Shown: positions 54,371 through 64,000 of the stretch, one piece after another
How positions within the stretch are numbered: position 1 is the first letter of the stretch
Layout of the letters: each line of letters starts with the position of its first letter
Notes under the pieces: model-generated
Told to the model about the DNA's origin: nothing
Database searches by the model: none
Seen by the model: only the letters and a program-made list of their open reading frames with translations
Program-made: the position numbers and the translations under genes
Assembly (NCBI GenBank): GCA_033064195.1
Contig: JARBJD010000202.1
Location: 1-64,000, forward strand
DNA from: Blattamonas nauphoetae
Taxonomy: Eukaryota > Preaxostyla > Oxymonadida
Reading direction: 5' to 3'
Length of the DNA stretch: 64,000 nt

Positions 54371-55115
54371 TCACAGTATTTTTAAGTTTTCTCCTGACAC
54401 AGGTATTTCAGTGTAGAACTTGTTTTTTTTCGTATTTTGACGCATCGATATTTTTCAAGCCCCACTACCCGGATTTTAGAAAATATTCGTATTTTTAACA
54501 CTACTATTCCTGTGAATTGTGGAACATCTGGCCAATATGAAGGAAAGGGGGTTTTTTCGATATTGTAGTTCGATTGTGACGAGAAACGATGCTTTTTTGA
54601 AACACCTTTTTGACACACGTTTTGTTTGGACCTCGAACGTTTGAATGTTGTCAAATATTCTGACCCTGATACCAAACGTTGAAGGGTGGAAGCCTAATTT
54701 TCCATTTGAACATCATCGAAAGAGAAGTACATGAGAAAAAGCAAAGAGTTTAGACCTTGATGATCTGGAGGCTGGCGACAGAATGTTGATACTAAAAATG
54801 AAAATCGACAAAATTTAGTAGGGAGAGCAGTGAAACCAGTGTGGGTTTTCAACAATTTCGAGACAATTCACTCATTTGGGTCGCTTTTTTTCTCCAGAAA
54901 CTTTTTTGGTGAAAAGAAGTTTTTACCAAAATAGAGAGCAAAAAATTGCATCAATCTTCACTTCTTTGATGTAAATTTGGAGTGATACCTGACCATATTC
55001 AGATGAACCATTAGCGATTAACCTGGATAAATTATTTCAAACAGATGAACCATTTTTATGATCGGATACTGAGAAGTTAGATCCCAATCAACCAGGAAAA
55101 ACTTGTGGGAGCGAA
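54371..55115. other. Intergenic, no supported gene
   Basis: AT-rich sequence between the decayed repeats and the PITP start. Short frames only, no RNA signature recognised. Confidence 0.5.
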
Positions 55116-56923
55116 ATGAAAATCGTTGAATATCGGATCTTTACACCACTGTCCTTGGATGAATTTTTGAGAGGTGAAAGGTATTTCTGCACTTTTATGT
55201 TGTCTTGTTATGTATCAATCATTTTTTGACATTTTCATGTCTCACACTTCATATCTCCTTCGTTGTTTCAATCATCATGAATAAACACTCACTCTTGTTT
55301 CTGCATCTGCTCTATAGTTATATGTCTGGAAAGGCAGCAGCAGAGGTCTCTGGAAGTGGACAAGGAGTCGAAACTTTGCTAATTGAACCTTGGGAATATC
55401 AGGGAAACCCTGGCTTTCACTCAAAAAAGGTTTCCTCTCTCATTCTTTCCATTTTATGTCTATGTTTCTACTTGCATTCTTTCCATCTTTCTTCTCTCCC
55501 TCGCAAATGCACCAACTTTTCTGTTTTAATCATTCAATCGACAATTATACATTAACCAAGCGTATGTACATCGAATCTCGAGTACCCAAGTTTCTCCGAA
55601 AACTCTTTCCACCTGAGGCATGGATTATCGACGAAGACAGTTGGTGGTCTGTCCTTCATTCATTCACTCATTTTTACCTTTCTAGGTCTGGTCCGTATTC
55701 CAAAACGGAGTATTACTCTCCATACATGAAGGGCGATCTTCAGTACACATGTGAGACCATCCGAATGGCTGGGGTCTCCAATCATCCAAACGTTTGTTTT
55801 CAGCTTCTTCTTCGAATCATCCCGTTTTCTCGAATGCAGCCCGTCGGACTTCCGGCCGCTGAATTGAAAAAATGTAAAGTTGATGTGATTGATATTGCCC
55901 AGCCACCAGTTTGCCCATCGCACCCGATCATCATTAACCCTTTTTCCTGTGATCAATCGTCCTTATCACTCGTCTCATTCATCATTCTATCAATTATCTT
56001 TCTCAATTTTCCTTTCCAGCCCAAAGGCAAGGAGTACGATGTCCGTGAAGATCCAACCAAATGGAAGAGTCAGAAATCAGGACGTGGTCCACTTTCAAAT
56101 AAAGGTTTCCCCTTCCACACAATCCAGTCTTTTCTTTGATTGACTTTTTGTCCATTTCTCCTTCACAGGATGGTACCTTGCCCATCAAAACACTGCCACA
56201 CCCCACACTCTGAAGAAGAAGGAGGTCGACGCTGCACTTGTCCCAACCGAGGAGCCATTCTTCTTCTCTTTGCCTGCTCCACCAGAAGGCAAAGAGGAAG
56301 AGATGAAAGACAGGGTATTCTCAACGAACCCCGAACAGCCTTTCCCGTATCCTGTGACCACATCCCACAAGGTCGTCCACTTCCACTTCAAGTGGTTCGG
56401 CTTGCAGTCAATTGTGGAATCGTGTGATCAACCCATCTCTTCATTTCTCCCGTCTTCAGATATGTGACAGGTCTGCTCGGAAAGGTTTACGGCAACACAC
56501 ACAAACAGACAACATGCTGGCTGGATGAATACTACGTGTGCCCCCTCCTCCTCTCTTCCCCTCTTTGCAGATTCGGCATCCGAGCTCTTTCTCTTCGCTT
56601 CTCATTCTCCTTTGATGTCATTCCAATCCCTTCATTGATCCTGCTCTGCCTCTCTCTTCTCTTTTCAGTCGATGACTTCTGAGGAGATCATGGCCTTCCG
56701 TGAGCAAGCCGCCAAAAAGGGCAACGAAGGAGTCAAAGAAGAGAAAAAGATTGTGTACTTGGATGATGAGGAGGAAGAAGATGGAGAAGCAAAGCCAGCA
56801 CCGCCTGTGCCCCCACCATCTGAAGGGGAGGAGGACGCGAAAGAACAGACTGAAGAGAAAGAGAAACAAGAGGACGCGAAAGAACAGACTGAAGAGAAAG
56901 AGAAACAAGAGGACGAAAACTAA
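55116..56923 (+). CDS. Phosphatidylinositol transfer protein (class I PITP-like), nine exons
   Basis: Exons are 55116-55180, 55318-55429, 55561-55643, 55686-55791, 55840-55908, 56020-56104, 56169-56421, 56460-56535 and 56669-56923, giving 367 residues; introns are 38-137 nt. The start MKIVEYRIFTPLSLDEFLRG matches the PITP opening. It is followed by GQGVETLLIEPWEY, SRVPKFLRKLFPPEAW, CKVDVIDIA, DPTKWKSQKSGRGPL, VVHFHFKWFGLQSIVE and NTHKQTTCWLDEYY, the full START-like lipid-binding fold in order. The protein moves phosphatidylinositol between membranes and feeds phosphoinositide synthesis. The C-terminus adds an acidic tail not typical of the family, including a perfect 39-bp duplication at 56831-56908 encoding EDAKEQTEEKEKQ twice. 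Confidence 0.92.
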
Positions 56924-57283
56924 GCTTCTGTCAACAGGCCGAATATAATCAAAACACTTTTCACTCTTTTCGCAAAACTCTCAATTTCTGTGTTTAGATG
57001 ATATATAAGCCCACTATGGAGTGAAAATCCTTCCAATTTCTCAGATAGACGAAGGAGGGACGTCAAACCTGCTCGCACGAGCCGAAATGAGTGTTTTGTC
57101 ATCCCATTATTATTAGAATTAAGCCTGGAATAATCCGCTTTTTCCATTGATCCAGAGCACAAAAGGTATATTTGCTGTCAACGCCCTTGATTTTTCTCAC
57201 GATGCATATCCATTGCATTTTCTTCAAATTTTCTCTATTTTCGACATTCATATTTCCACTATTGTCATCTTCTGGCATAACAG

Positions 57284-57814
57284 ATGGTTACTCGCCTTAA
57301 GCAAACAAGAAAGCGCCGTGGAGATGTCTCCATGGGTTATGGTCGTGTCGGGAAGCACAGAAAGCATCCGGGAGGTCGTGGTAACAATGGTGCATTCCAA
57401 CACAACAGAATCCTTTTCGCAAAGTATCATCCTGGATACGTTGGGAAGAAAGGTATCAAAGTGTACCACAAACAACCAGCTCACTACTACAAACCAATTG
57501 TGAACCTGGATACAATTTGGAGTCTTGTTTCAGAACAGAAACGCAAGAACATTCCAAAGGGCAAACTTCCAGTCATCGATGTTGTGAAAGCTGTATACAC
57601 TTTTATTTTCTGACAATATGTGATGTCTCTGTGCTGATTTTTGCCTCTCTATAACTGTTTTATCTTTATTTAGGGTTACTTCAAGGTTCTTGGAAAAGGT
57701 GTTCTCCCCAAAATTCCAGTGTGCATTCGCGCCCGTGAATTTAGCAACGATGCAAAGAGAAAGATCCGTGCAATTGGCGGTGTAGCTGAGGTTCTGAAAA
57801 CCAAAAAACATTGA
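57284..57814 (+). CDS. RPL27A: 60S ribosomal protein uL15 (L27a), two exons
   Basis: Exons are 57284-57592 and 57674-57814, joined through an 81-nt GTATAC intron, giving 149 residues, as expected. Motifs are [46 protein letters not shown] and, in the second exon, [16 protein letters not shown] and the C-terminal [10 protein letters not shown]. The ATG directly follows an AACAG, so a 5' UTR intron is possible. Confidence 0.96.
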
Positions 57815-57869
57815 ATTACACTTCACTAACGCCTTTGCGCTCTGCATCTTTGTTGATTGTTTGTTTGGA

Positions 57870-58148
57870 ATGGGACAGATGACAATGAACAAATCATTGA
57901 CAACCTCACATCTCTCTCTGGTTGAACGATCAACTTTGTATGAAATATTTGACGAAATCAGTCGATCGTTTTTCTGTTCGATTTTCCGACGTCAAACAAT
58001 CACGATTCACGACAATGGAATAACTCGACACGTTATCTGTGAAATTGAGTCGAATTGGTTAATGCTGGCAACATTTCAATTTTCCATCAAAGTGGAGACC
58101 ATCGAATGGATAAAATCAACGAAAATGGTATCTATTATTCCAGAATAG
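57870..58148 (+). CDS. Small hypothetical protein
   Basis: The ATG at 57870 gives 92 residues (MGQMTMNKSLTTSHLSLVE and onward, ending KMVSIIPE). The pattern of two helices followed by alternating beta strands looks coding, but no family is recognised. It begins only 56 bp after uL15. Confidence 0.4.
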   Translation: MGQMTMNKSLTTSHLSLVERSTLYEIFDEISRSFFCSIFRRQTITIHDNGITRHVICEIESNWLMLATFQFSIKVETIEWIKSTKMVSIIPE

Positions 58149-58273
58149 TCATTTCAGACAAGATTTATATATAATGAAAACAATAAAACATGATATTCGT
58201 CTTAGTTGGAACCTGTATCACATTTATGTTGATCTCTAGATCTTCCCCTTTATTCGGTATTCTTTTCAGCATC

Positions 58274-58480
58274 TCATCCCTGTTTGATTGTCCCATTTCG
58301 AATTAACATGGTAAAACCAACGAAAAAGTACACCCCTGCTGCCCACTCCGGTAGACAATCAAACACCGGCATACAAGGAGATTCCAGTCTGTTTTTCATG
58401 TCACCATAAATTTGCTCCAGATCTTCCTTCATCTTCAGTTGACAGAAGCGGTCCTCCAGCTTCAAGTCGAGTTCGTCCAA
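58274..58480 (-). CDS. Small hypothetical membrane protein, start uncertain
   Basis: A minus-strand frame of about 68 codons ends at 58274. It has a charged helix (KMKEDLEQIYGDMKNRLE) followed by one hydrophobic segment (AAGVYFFVGFTMLI), a tail-anchor-like layout. There is no ATG at the 5' edge of the frame, so either the internal ATG after about 16 codons is used or an upstream exon exists. Confidence 0.3.
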   Translation of the reverse strand: MDELDLKLEDRFCQLKMKEDLEQIYGDMKNRLESPCMPVFDCLPEWAAGVYFFVGFTMLIRNGTIKQG

Positions 58481-58791
58481 TTTCTACCGAATCACGATCC
58501 GAAAGATTCACCACCTATGTGGTATGCCCAAACAATTCAGAAATTTGTCATAATTTTACACACTAATTCATTCATAATTTAAGCCTAAATTTGATTTCAG
58601 CGCTTTCTTTATTTATTTTATGCAATACCTTTTTTATTTTTCTTCGCAATCCTTTTCCCATCGCGTACGTTCCCATTTACGCCTCCATGCTTTTCTTCAT
58701 TTCTCACCCCATAACTCTCTTTCTCATTTTCCAGCCCCTCACAAATCTTTCGGAGCCCAGTCACACACAAGGTGTCAACTCAAGCTATACC

Positions 58792-60042
58792 ATGCAACCT
58801 GCCTATAGCTCAGTTAACCAACAACACCACAATGCCCGCGGAGCGACCGTATATGCTCCGGTTCAGACGGGAAACTTGCCAATGACTGCCCCGCTCATCT
58901 CTTCGTATCCGCCTATGCAAAATTTCGCAACAGTACCACCTTTCCAACCCCAAGGTCGTCCACAAGTTCTGTTGTCCCAAAACCAATCCTGGACTCCCCA
59001 GTCCCACGGTGTTACAGTCCAGTATCATCCCTCTCAACCTATGCAGGCGCCCTCTTATGTTGCTCCCTATCCAACACCAACTGGCCCCCAGTTCGCACTC
59101 CCAGCAACTCTTACTTTCTCCACATTCGGGAGTAATTCTCAACAGCAAATCATGCCTCAACAACAAATGATGCCTCAACAACTGGGTCCAGTTGGGTTGA
59201 ATCCGAACCAGCCCCCACTTTATCACCAGCCAGCTCTGCATAGCGATTATCCTGGACAGCCCGCCTCTCAAACCTCAACATCCCAAAATATAACCCCAAC
59301 CAACACCAATACTGACCTTGAAGCTTTACAGGCTGCACAGGCGCAACTCATCACAACCCTTGTTGTGAAGAATCTACCACGGCACACTCGCGATGACATG
59401 CTCTTTGTCCGCTTCTCCCAACATGGAAAAGTCCGAGAGATCCGTCAACCACGCGAGCGGGAGACCTACCGTTTTGTCGAGTATCGAATCAGAGAAGACG
59501 CTGAAAGGGCACGTCTGGCGGAGAACAAAACACTCCTCATGAACAACATCATCAGTGTTGAGTTCGCCACCAAGTTGCCAACTATCAAAAAAGGGTCTGC
59601 TGTAATTATCATTTTTATCATATTTCATAGTTCTCGTCCACACAAAACGACAACTGAAGCAGGTACCCAGATCCACGATCGTCATGGAAACCGGAACATG
59701 ATAGCCCACAGCCATACAAATCCGCGCCAATCTCGTCAACCCCGTCCCATTGGGGAGATCGACACCTCGACCAACCCTCTCCTCCCGTCGACGATGGCCC
59801 GTTCTCCACCAACCTTTCCGTTGCCCACACAACAGGAGCCAAGACAATTCGTTCCCCAACAGCAACCAGCTGCTGCCCCTCAGCAGACCACCACTGGCTG
59901 GCATTCACTCCTCAATGATACCAAGGATGGATGGGAACAATTCGTCCTGAACAACATCCCCTCTGCTCAATACCCTAACCAGTTCACTCAGGGACAGGGG
60001 TTTTGGAACCGGAGGCCAGCCTTAAATAAATTAATATGGTAA
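58792..60042 (+). CDS. RRM RNA-binding protein with Gln/Pro-rich flanks, two exons
   Basis: Exons are 58792-59594 and 59631-60042, giving 404 residues. The 36-nt intron (GTCTGC...CATAG) is in frame and stop-free, so it is easy to miss; its removal gives IKKGSRPHKTT. The N-terminal 180 residues are Gln/Pro/Ser/Tyr-rich. One RRM spans about residues 185-265: TTLVVKNLPRHTRDDM is the RNP2 strand, YRFVEYRIREDAERA the RNP1-like strand (degenerate, without the second aromatic), ending ISVEFA. The C-terminus is again low complexity. This is a spoC-like or splicing-type arrangement, and a nuclear RNA role is inferred. The frame is open upstream of the ATG across a likely intron ending CATTTTCCAG near 58734. 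Confidence 0.8.
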   Translation: MQPAYSSVNQQHHNARGATVYAPVQTGNLPMTAPLISSYPPMQNFATVPPFQPQGRPQVLLSQNQSWTPQSHGVTVQYHPSQPMQAPSYVAPYPTPTGPQFALPATLTFSTFGSNSQQQIMPQQQMMPQQLGPVGLNPNQPPLYHQPALHSDYPGQPASQTSTSQNITPTNTNTDLEALQAAQAQLITTLVVKNLPRHTRDDMLFVRFSQHGKVREIRQPRERETYRFVEYRIREDAERARLAENKTLLMNNIISVEFATKLPTIKKGSAVIIIFIIFHSSRPHKTTTEAGTQIHDRHGNRNMIAHSHTNPRQSRQPRPIGEIDTSTNPLLPSTMARSPPTFPLPTQQEPRQFVPQQQPAAAPQQTTTGWHSLLNDTKDGWEQFVLNNIPSAQYPNQFTQGQGFWNRRPALNKLIW

Positions 60043-60253
60043 ACGAGATATCTCATTTTGAAATGGAAAGAAGCAAAAAACCGTAAAAGTGAAGAGAAAA
60101 TAGTGATTACTCAATTGTCTAGTTTTGGAGTCCGTTTTAGCTTCCAGTGCAAATGTCACCCAGATTGCTGTAGATTGTATTCACATTTATCCCTTCCATG
60201 TCTACTTATTTTCGTTGTTTGTTGAATTGAGAACATCTTTGATTGATCGTCCC

Positions 60254-63200
60254 ATGGACTTGAACAGAATGGATCACAACCTTCCAGATGGCTCTATCAA
60301 CATTGAGGAGCACATTCAAAACACATTTCTTCCTGATAACAGCATTCTTGAGCGAGAGAGACTTTTTTTCGAATCATTTCTTCAGGATAGCCGCTCTCTC
60401 AATCTTCTCCTCAAAACTGCGATTTCATCAGCTTCGCTGAACATCAGACAACAGGCCTTCACTTTTCTTCGTCGGGCAATCAGTATTCAATGGGAATCAT
60501 TTGACGATAACACTAAACTCTCAGTGGTGAACACTCTCAGAGACCAATTCATAACTGAATCCTCACCCATTGTTCTCCGTGCAATTGTCGAAGTTGTCTC
60601 GACAATGTATTGCTCTGTGAATCCACCATCCGACATCCCAGTGACATATGATTTTTTCTTTTCAATTGCGTCTGGAACTCAAAGATTCGGTGATTTGTCG
60701 ATTTCTCACAAACAAAGTGCTCTTTTCCTGATTTCGTCACTGATTGAGATTTTATCTGACATGGGACTCGACTTTTCTCCGTTGATGGAACTTGTCAACC
60801 AATATTTACTCAGTGGTAATATCGATTTGATTAAACCAGCTCTCCGTGTGACAAACGATTATCGGGCATACTCAACAAATCCTAATCTTTATTCTGTTCT
60901 TGAATCTCTCTTTTCTGCTGTTCTTACTTCTATCCAACTTCTCATCCAAGCTGGGGAAGAATCAGCCGCGTGTTCATCGTTTGAAATCCTGGCAATGTAT
61001 CTTGAAATCAAGTACGACGCAGACAAATCATCGTCTCTCTTCGACCAATTGTTTTCCTTTTTCCGGACGTTGTTTCGAGGCCCAGAATACTCTTTCTTCA
61101 TTCGTGACAATGCCAGTGAGTTTTTCCGATTCATCTCGCATAATCATAAAGCTAAACTCCTCCAAAATAACGGAAAGCATCTCGCTGACCTCATCTCTGA
61201 TCTGATCACTGTAGCTTCAACTCCTGACGACGATGTTGATTTTGATCCGGAGGACCAGATCTTGGCACAGAGTGTGGGCCGCGTTCTTGTCTCCCTTTCA
61301 TCAAAGATTAGCCAAAAAACCCTCTTTGACCACATTGCATCCATTTTTCAGGCAGCAACAAAGTCCGACAATGTTTGGGAGCGTTTTGGCGCTATGGTTT
61401 TCTGTGATGCTCTCGCCCAGAAGTGCAAATGGATCTTTTCCGCACATTTAGCGGGCTTTATCGATTTGATCGTTTCTAGTCTCTTACAACAACTTCCAAA
61501 ACTCCAAATGTTCTGCTGCTTCGCCTTGAACAGCATAATCAATCTCATCGGAGATGAAATCGCTCCATTTGTTCCAACAGTCCTTGACTCACTGTGCTCT
61601 TTGCTCGGAAGTACGTCAGGATCATCTAATTCACCAAATGTGGCACTGGCATGCTGCCAAGCTCTGCAAACCCTAATGCCCCTTGCAACTGAGCTCCAAG
61701 CGGACAAAGTGGCAATTCTTGTGAATGGTCTTTTGTCTTTGGTCACGCCAAGCACACTTAGTAATTCACTGACCCTCTCTCTCTCGCTCATCGACACCCT
61801 CGATTCCATCGTTGACGTCTTCCCTCCCAACATTGTAAACAACCATTTCGCGACCCTGATCGACTTTTCATCTCAATTCTTCCACATCCCATGCGACAAT
61901 CAGCAGACAATCCGAATTCGCGCCAGAATCACCCTGTTGATCTCCACCCTCATGATCTCCGCAGGCCGGGAGGGATTTTCCAGCCACGTCGCCCAATTTA
62001 ATGAATGGGTCGCCCAGAACATCTCTATTGGCGACGACGAGCTGGCAGAACTGTCCTTCTCGTATTATTCGTCCCTCTTCTATCTCTTCCGCGACGACGC
62101 CAAAGACATTGTGCCTTTCATCGTCCCGACCCTCCTCGCTGTGTGCCAGTCCGACCGCGGCATCTCCTTCGTCCCTCTCTCGGACGACACCACTGCCGAC
62201 CCACTCGGAGGCCTCACGGAAGACAGTCAAGACGTCGTCCAGCTGACCCGATCGTCGACGGAAGACAATCAGGCGTCGTACGGCATTGCGGTGACTGAGG
62301 ATGAGCAGTTGATGGAAGTGGTGGTCAGCACAGCCACTCGAGACCTCACCAACTCCGCCATCACAAACTTGGGCATCATTGCTCGTTACATGGCCGCTCA
62401 CTTTGCACCGTTTCTGGAGCAGTCGATCGGAGCAGCTTTGCGATGCCTGAAACACCCGCACGAGAACGTCAGGTCAAGTGCGACCCTGGCTTTGGTTGAT
62501 CTTGTGTACACGAGCTCTGTGCTCTTCAATGGTGCAGCGCCGATGCCGGTCACGAAGGAGCAGGCCATCTCTCGAAAGTCGCCAGAATCGACAGCTCTTC
62601 TCGGCGTCACTCCCAACACTGACTTCCTTGGGATTGCATACAATTCCATTGAGCAGCTGTTGGATGTGACACAGAAAGAGGACCACGAAGAGGTGAGCAG
62701 GAGCGCCATGGATGCTGTCACGGCCATTCTGAAACTGACAGGCCACTTCATCCTCCTCCCACCGAGTGTCATTCAGGGACCAGCTGAAGCACAAAGCCAG
62801 GCGCTGATGCAGTGCCTCCAAATGGAAGAGCCGAACATCCTGAAAGCTCTCCTCGAGCAGTGCATCATCTTCTTGCGCCGAGAGAGTCCGTGCCAAGATG
62901 TGGACGACGATCTCGACGACGGTGACTTCGACGACGAGGGAGATGCTGGGCAGAACGAGTCGTATGTGATCGGATCCGCACAGAACCAACAATCCGCCCC
63001 GTCCCATCAGCGCCAGTCCTTCTTCTTCGGCGGAGACGACGAAGAATCAGACGACGACGGTGACGAGGACGATGACGAGATCGACTCAGACGAGGCAGAC
63101 GAGCTGATCGACGCGACGACAGAGACGCTCAACACAATCGCCGAGATCCTCCCGACCGACATGGTTGGGTCAGTCTTCCTCCCCCTCTCCCATCCTCTCT

Positions 63201-64000
63201 TCGAGTTCCTCCGCCACACTCTCCGTTGCGCTCGCAGTGCTCGCCGTGCTCAGACAGTGTCTGGGTCGCTGGTATGTGCTTTTCTTGGAACGTGCGTGAC
63301 ATACGCCGACAGAGGAAAGGATTCCATGAACGAGCTCCATCCGTTCCTGTGGGATTTCGTCTTCACCTTCCGCTTCCACAAGACCTCCTCTCTTCGCACA
63401 ACTGTCTACAACTCCATCAACGTGATGGTTAAACACAACCCCCTCTGCCTCGTCCGCGATGACATCAAAATGACAGACACAAAAAAGCGAAGGAAGCACA
63501 CAGACAACGTCTTCCTCCTCGCCCAGCATCGCTACGACGCCACCCGCGAGCTGATCAGCCAGATCATCCAAGCGATGGCGCAGGAGCAGGACGGGGCGGT
63601 GCGGGACAACATGATCGGGGCTCTTGCTCAGATCGGGCGGGCGCTGCTGTCTTTTGTGACTTTTGATGGGTCGCCCACACTTTTCGCTCAAACCTTCACT
63701 CAAAATCCCCATCCGCGAGTCACACGCGAAGAAGTGTATGGACTGGCAAAAATTGTGCTTGGGGCATTTCCTCTGAGGACAGACACAACCGAGAATGAAA
63801 CAGGGCTTCATTTCATCCTCCAATTAACCAACACACCTGGCTCGGATTTGGTTTGCTGTTTTATTTTTCATTTTTCCAGCCATCTTCCATGCAACTCCAG
63901 CCGTCCATCTTCTCCGGCCATCTCCTTCTGCTCATTTCAACCATCCTCTCCCTCTCCGACTCCCTCAAACCACACTCTCCCGTTGCACCGCTCATTTCTT
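60254..64000 (+). CDS. Beta-importin/karyopherin (importin-4/5-like), partial at the right edge
   Basis: The ATG at 60254 (MDLNRMDHNLPDGSINIEEH) opens a frame that runs to about 63849 without a stop. It then appears to cross a 29-nt intron (63850-63878, GTTTGC...CCAG) and continues off the window; more than 1,200 residues are visible. HEAT-repeat helices fill the length, with the importin-4/5 signature FAPFLEQSIGAALRCLKH followed by PHENVRSSATLALVDL near residues 715-750. An acidic, Asp/Glu-rich loop lies at about residues 885-955 (DDDGDEDDDEIDSDEADE), the position where this family binds RanGTP or cargo. The protein carries cargo such as ribosomal proteins and histones into the nucleus. Confidence 0.88.
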   Translation, partial: MDLNRMDHNLPDGSINIEEHIQNTFLPDNSILERERLFFESFLQDSRSLNLLLKTAISSASLNIRQQAFTFLRRAISIQWESFDDNTKLSVVNTLRDQFITESSPIVLRAIVEVVSTMYCSVNPPSDIPVTYDFFFSIASGTQRFGDLSISHKQSALFLISSLIEILSDMGLDFSPLMELVNQYLLSGNIDLIKPALRVTNDYRAYSTNPNLYSVLESLFSAVLTSIQLLIQAGEESAACSSFEILAMYLEIKYDADKSSSLFDQLFSFFRTLFRGPEYSFFIRDNASEFFRFISHNHKAKLLQNNGKHLADLISDLITVASTPDDDVDFDPEDQILAQSVGRVLVSLSSKISQKTLFDHIASIFQAATKSDNVWERFGAMVFCDALAQKCKWIFSAHLAGFIDLIVSSLLQQLPKLQMFCCFALNSIINLIGDEIAPFVPTVLDSLCSLLGSTSGSSNSPNVALACCQALQTLMPLATELQADKVAILVNGLLSLVTPSTLSNSLTLSLSLIDTLDSIVDVFPPNIVNNHFATLIDFSSQFFHIPCDNQQTIRIRARITLLISTLMISAGREGFSSHVAQFNEWVAQNISIGDDELAELSFSYYSSLFYLFRDDAKDIVPFIVPTLLAVCQSDRGISFVPLSDDTTADPLGGLTEDSQDVVQLTRSSTEDNQASYGIAVTEDEQLMEVVVSTATRDLTNSAITNLGIIARYMAAHFAPFLEQSIGAALRCLKHPHENVRSSATLALVDLVYTSSVLFNGAAPMPVTKEQAISRKSPESTALLGVTPNTDFLGIAYNSIEQLLDVTQKEDHEEVSRSAMDAVTAILKLTGHFILLPPSVIQGPAEAQSQALMQCLQMEEPNILKALLEQCIIFLRRESPCQDVDDDLDDGDFDDEGDAGQNESYVIGSAQNQQSAPSHQRQSFFFGGDDEESDDDGDEDDDEIDSDEADELIDATTETLNTIAEILPTDMVGSVFLPLSHPLFEFLRHTLRCARSARRAQTVSGSLVCAFLGTCVTYADRGKDSMNELHPFLWDFVFTFRFHKTSSLRTTVYNSINVMVKHNPLCLVRDDIKMTDTKKRRKHTDNVFLLAQHRYDATRELISQIIQAMAQEQDGAVRDNMIGALAQIGRALLSFVTFDGSPTLFAQTFTQNPHPRVTREEVYGLAKIVLGAFPLRTDTTENETGLHFILQLTNTPGSDLVCCFIFHFSSHLPCNSSRPSSPAISFCSFQPSSPSPTPSNHTLPLHRSFL

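Overview
The window is nuclear DNA of an intron-rich unicellular eukaryote. The cytosolic ribosomal proteins (P1, eL6, uL15), spliceosomal introns, a phosphatidylinositol transfer protein, a DHHC palmitoyltransferase, a ubiquitin-specific protease and a beta-importin leave no doubt about the domain of life. TAA, TAG and TGA all act as stops. Genes are packed on both strands, often under 100 bp apart, and are cut by very short introns (29-157 nt). Of 51 introns placed here by reading-frame and family continuity, 33 begin GTNTG and none begins GTAAG or GTGAG. A flagellate protist, possibly a metamonad of oxymonad type, would fit; that assignment is inference.

Layout. 1-6021: a 63-bp minisatellite of roughly 77 units forming the tail of a coiled-coil gene. 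6115-13915: a chagasin-type cysteine peptidase inhibitor, an MBOAT acyltransferase, MsrA and a large WD40 protein. 14017-29289: a block flanked by an 835-bp inverted duplication. It holds a 7-exon vWA/coiled-coil/transmembrane gene, a SAC3/GANP protein, poorly resolved small genes, and a surface-type gene split by a 3,854-bp terminal-inverted-repeat (TIR) transposon with a 9-bp target duplication. 29427-37508: hypothetical, U-box-like and coiled-coil genes. 37578-42843: DHHC acyltransferase, P1, eL6, an auxin-efflux-carrier family permease and a cyclin. 43114-47529: a pseudokinase fused to a ubiquitin-specific protease, ending in 28 copies of a 10-residue repeat. 47530-55115: a gene-poor, AT-rich stretch with two TA-flanked miniature transposons and a head-to-tail cluster of decayed repeats. 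55116-64000: PITP, uL15, two small ORFs, an RRM protein and a beta-importin that runs off the window.

Most genes are unrelated housekeeping neighbours rather than one pathway. The most striking structure is the TIR element at 23768-27621. It lies in the coding sequence of a secreted-type gene, and its terminal bases plus the duplicated target could serve as splice sites that would restore the host protein exactly. That is how introner elements create introns. The element carries an intron-containing gene and no transposase I can recognise.
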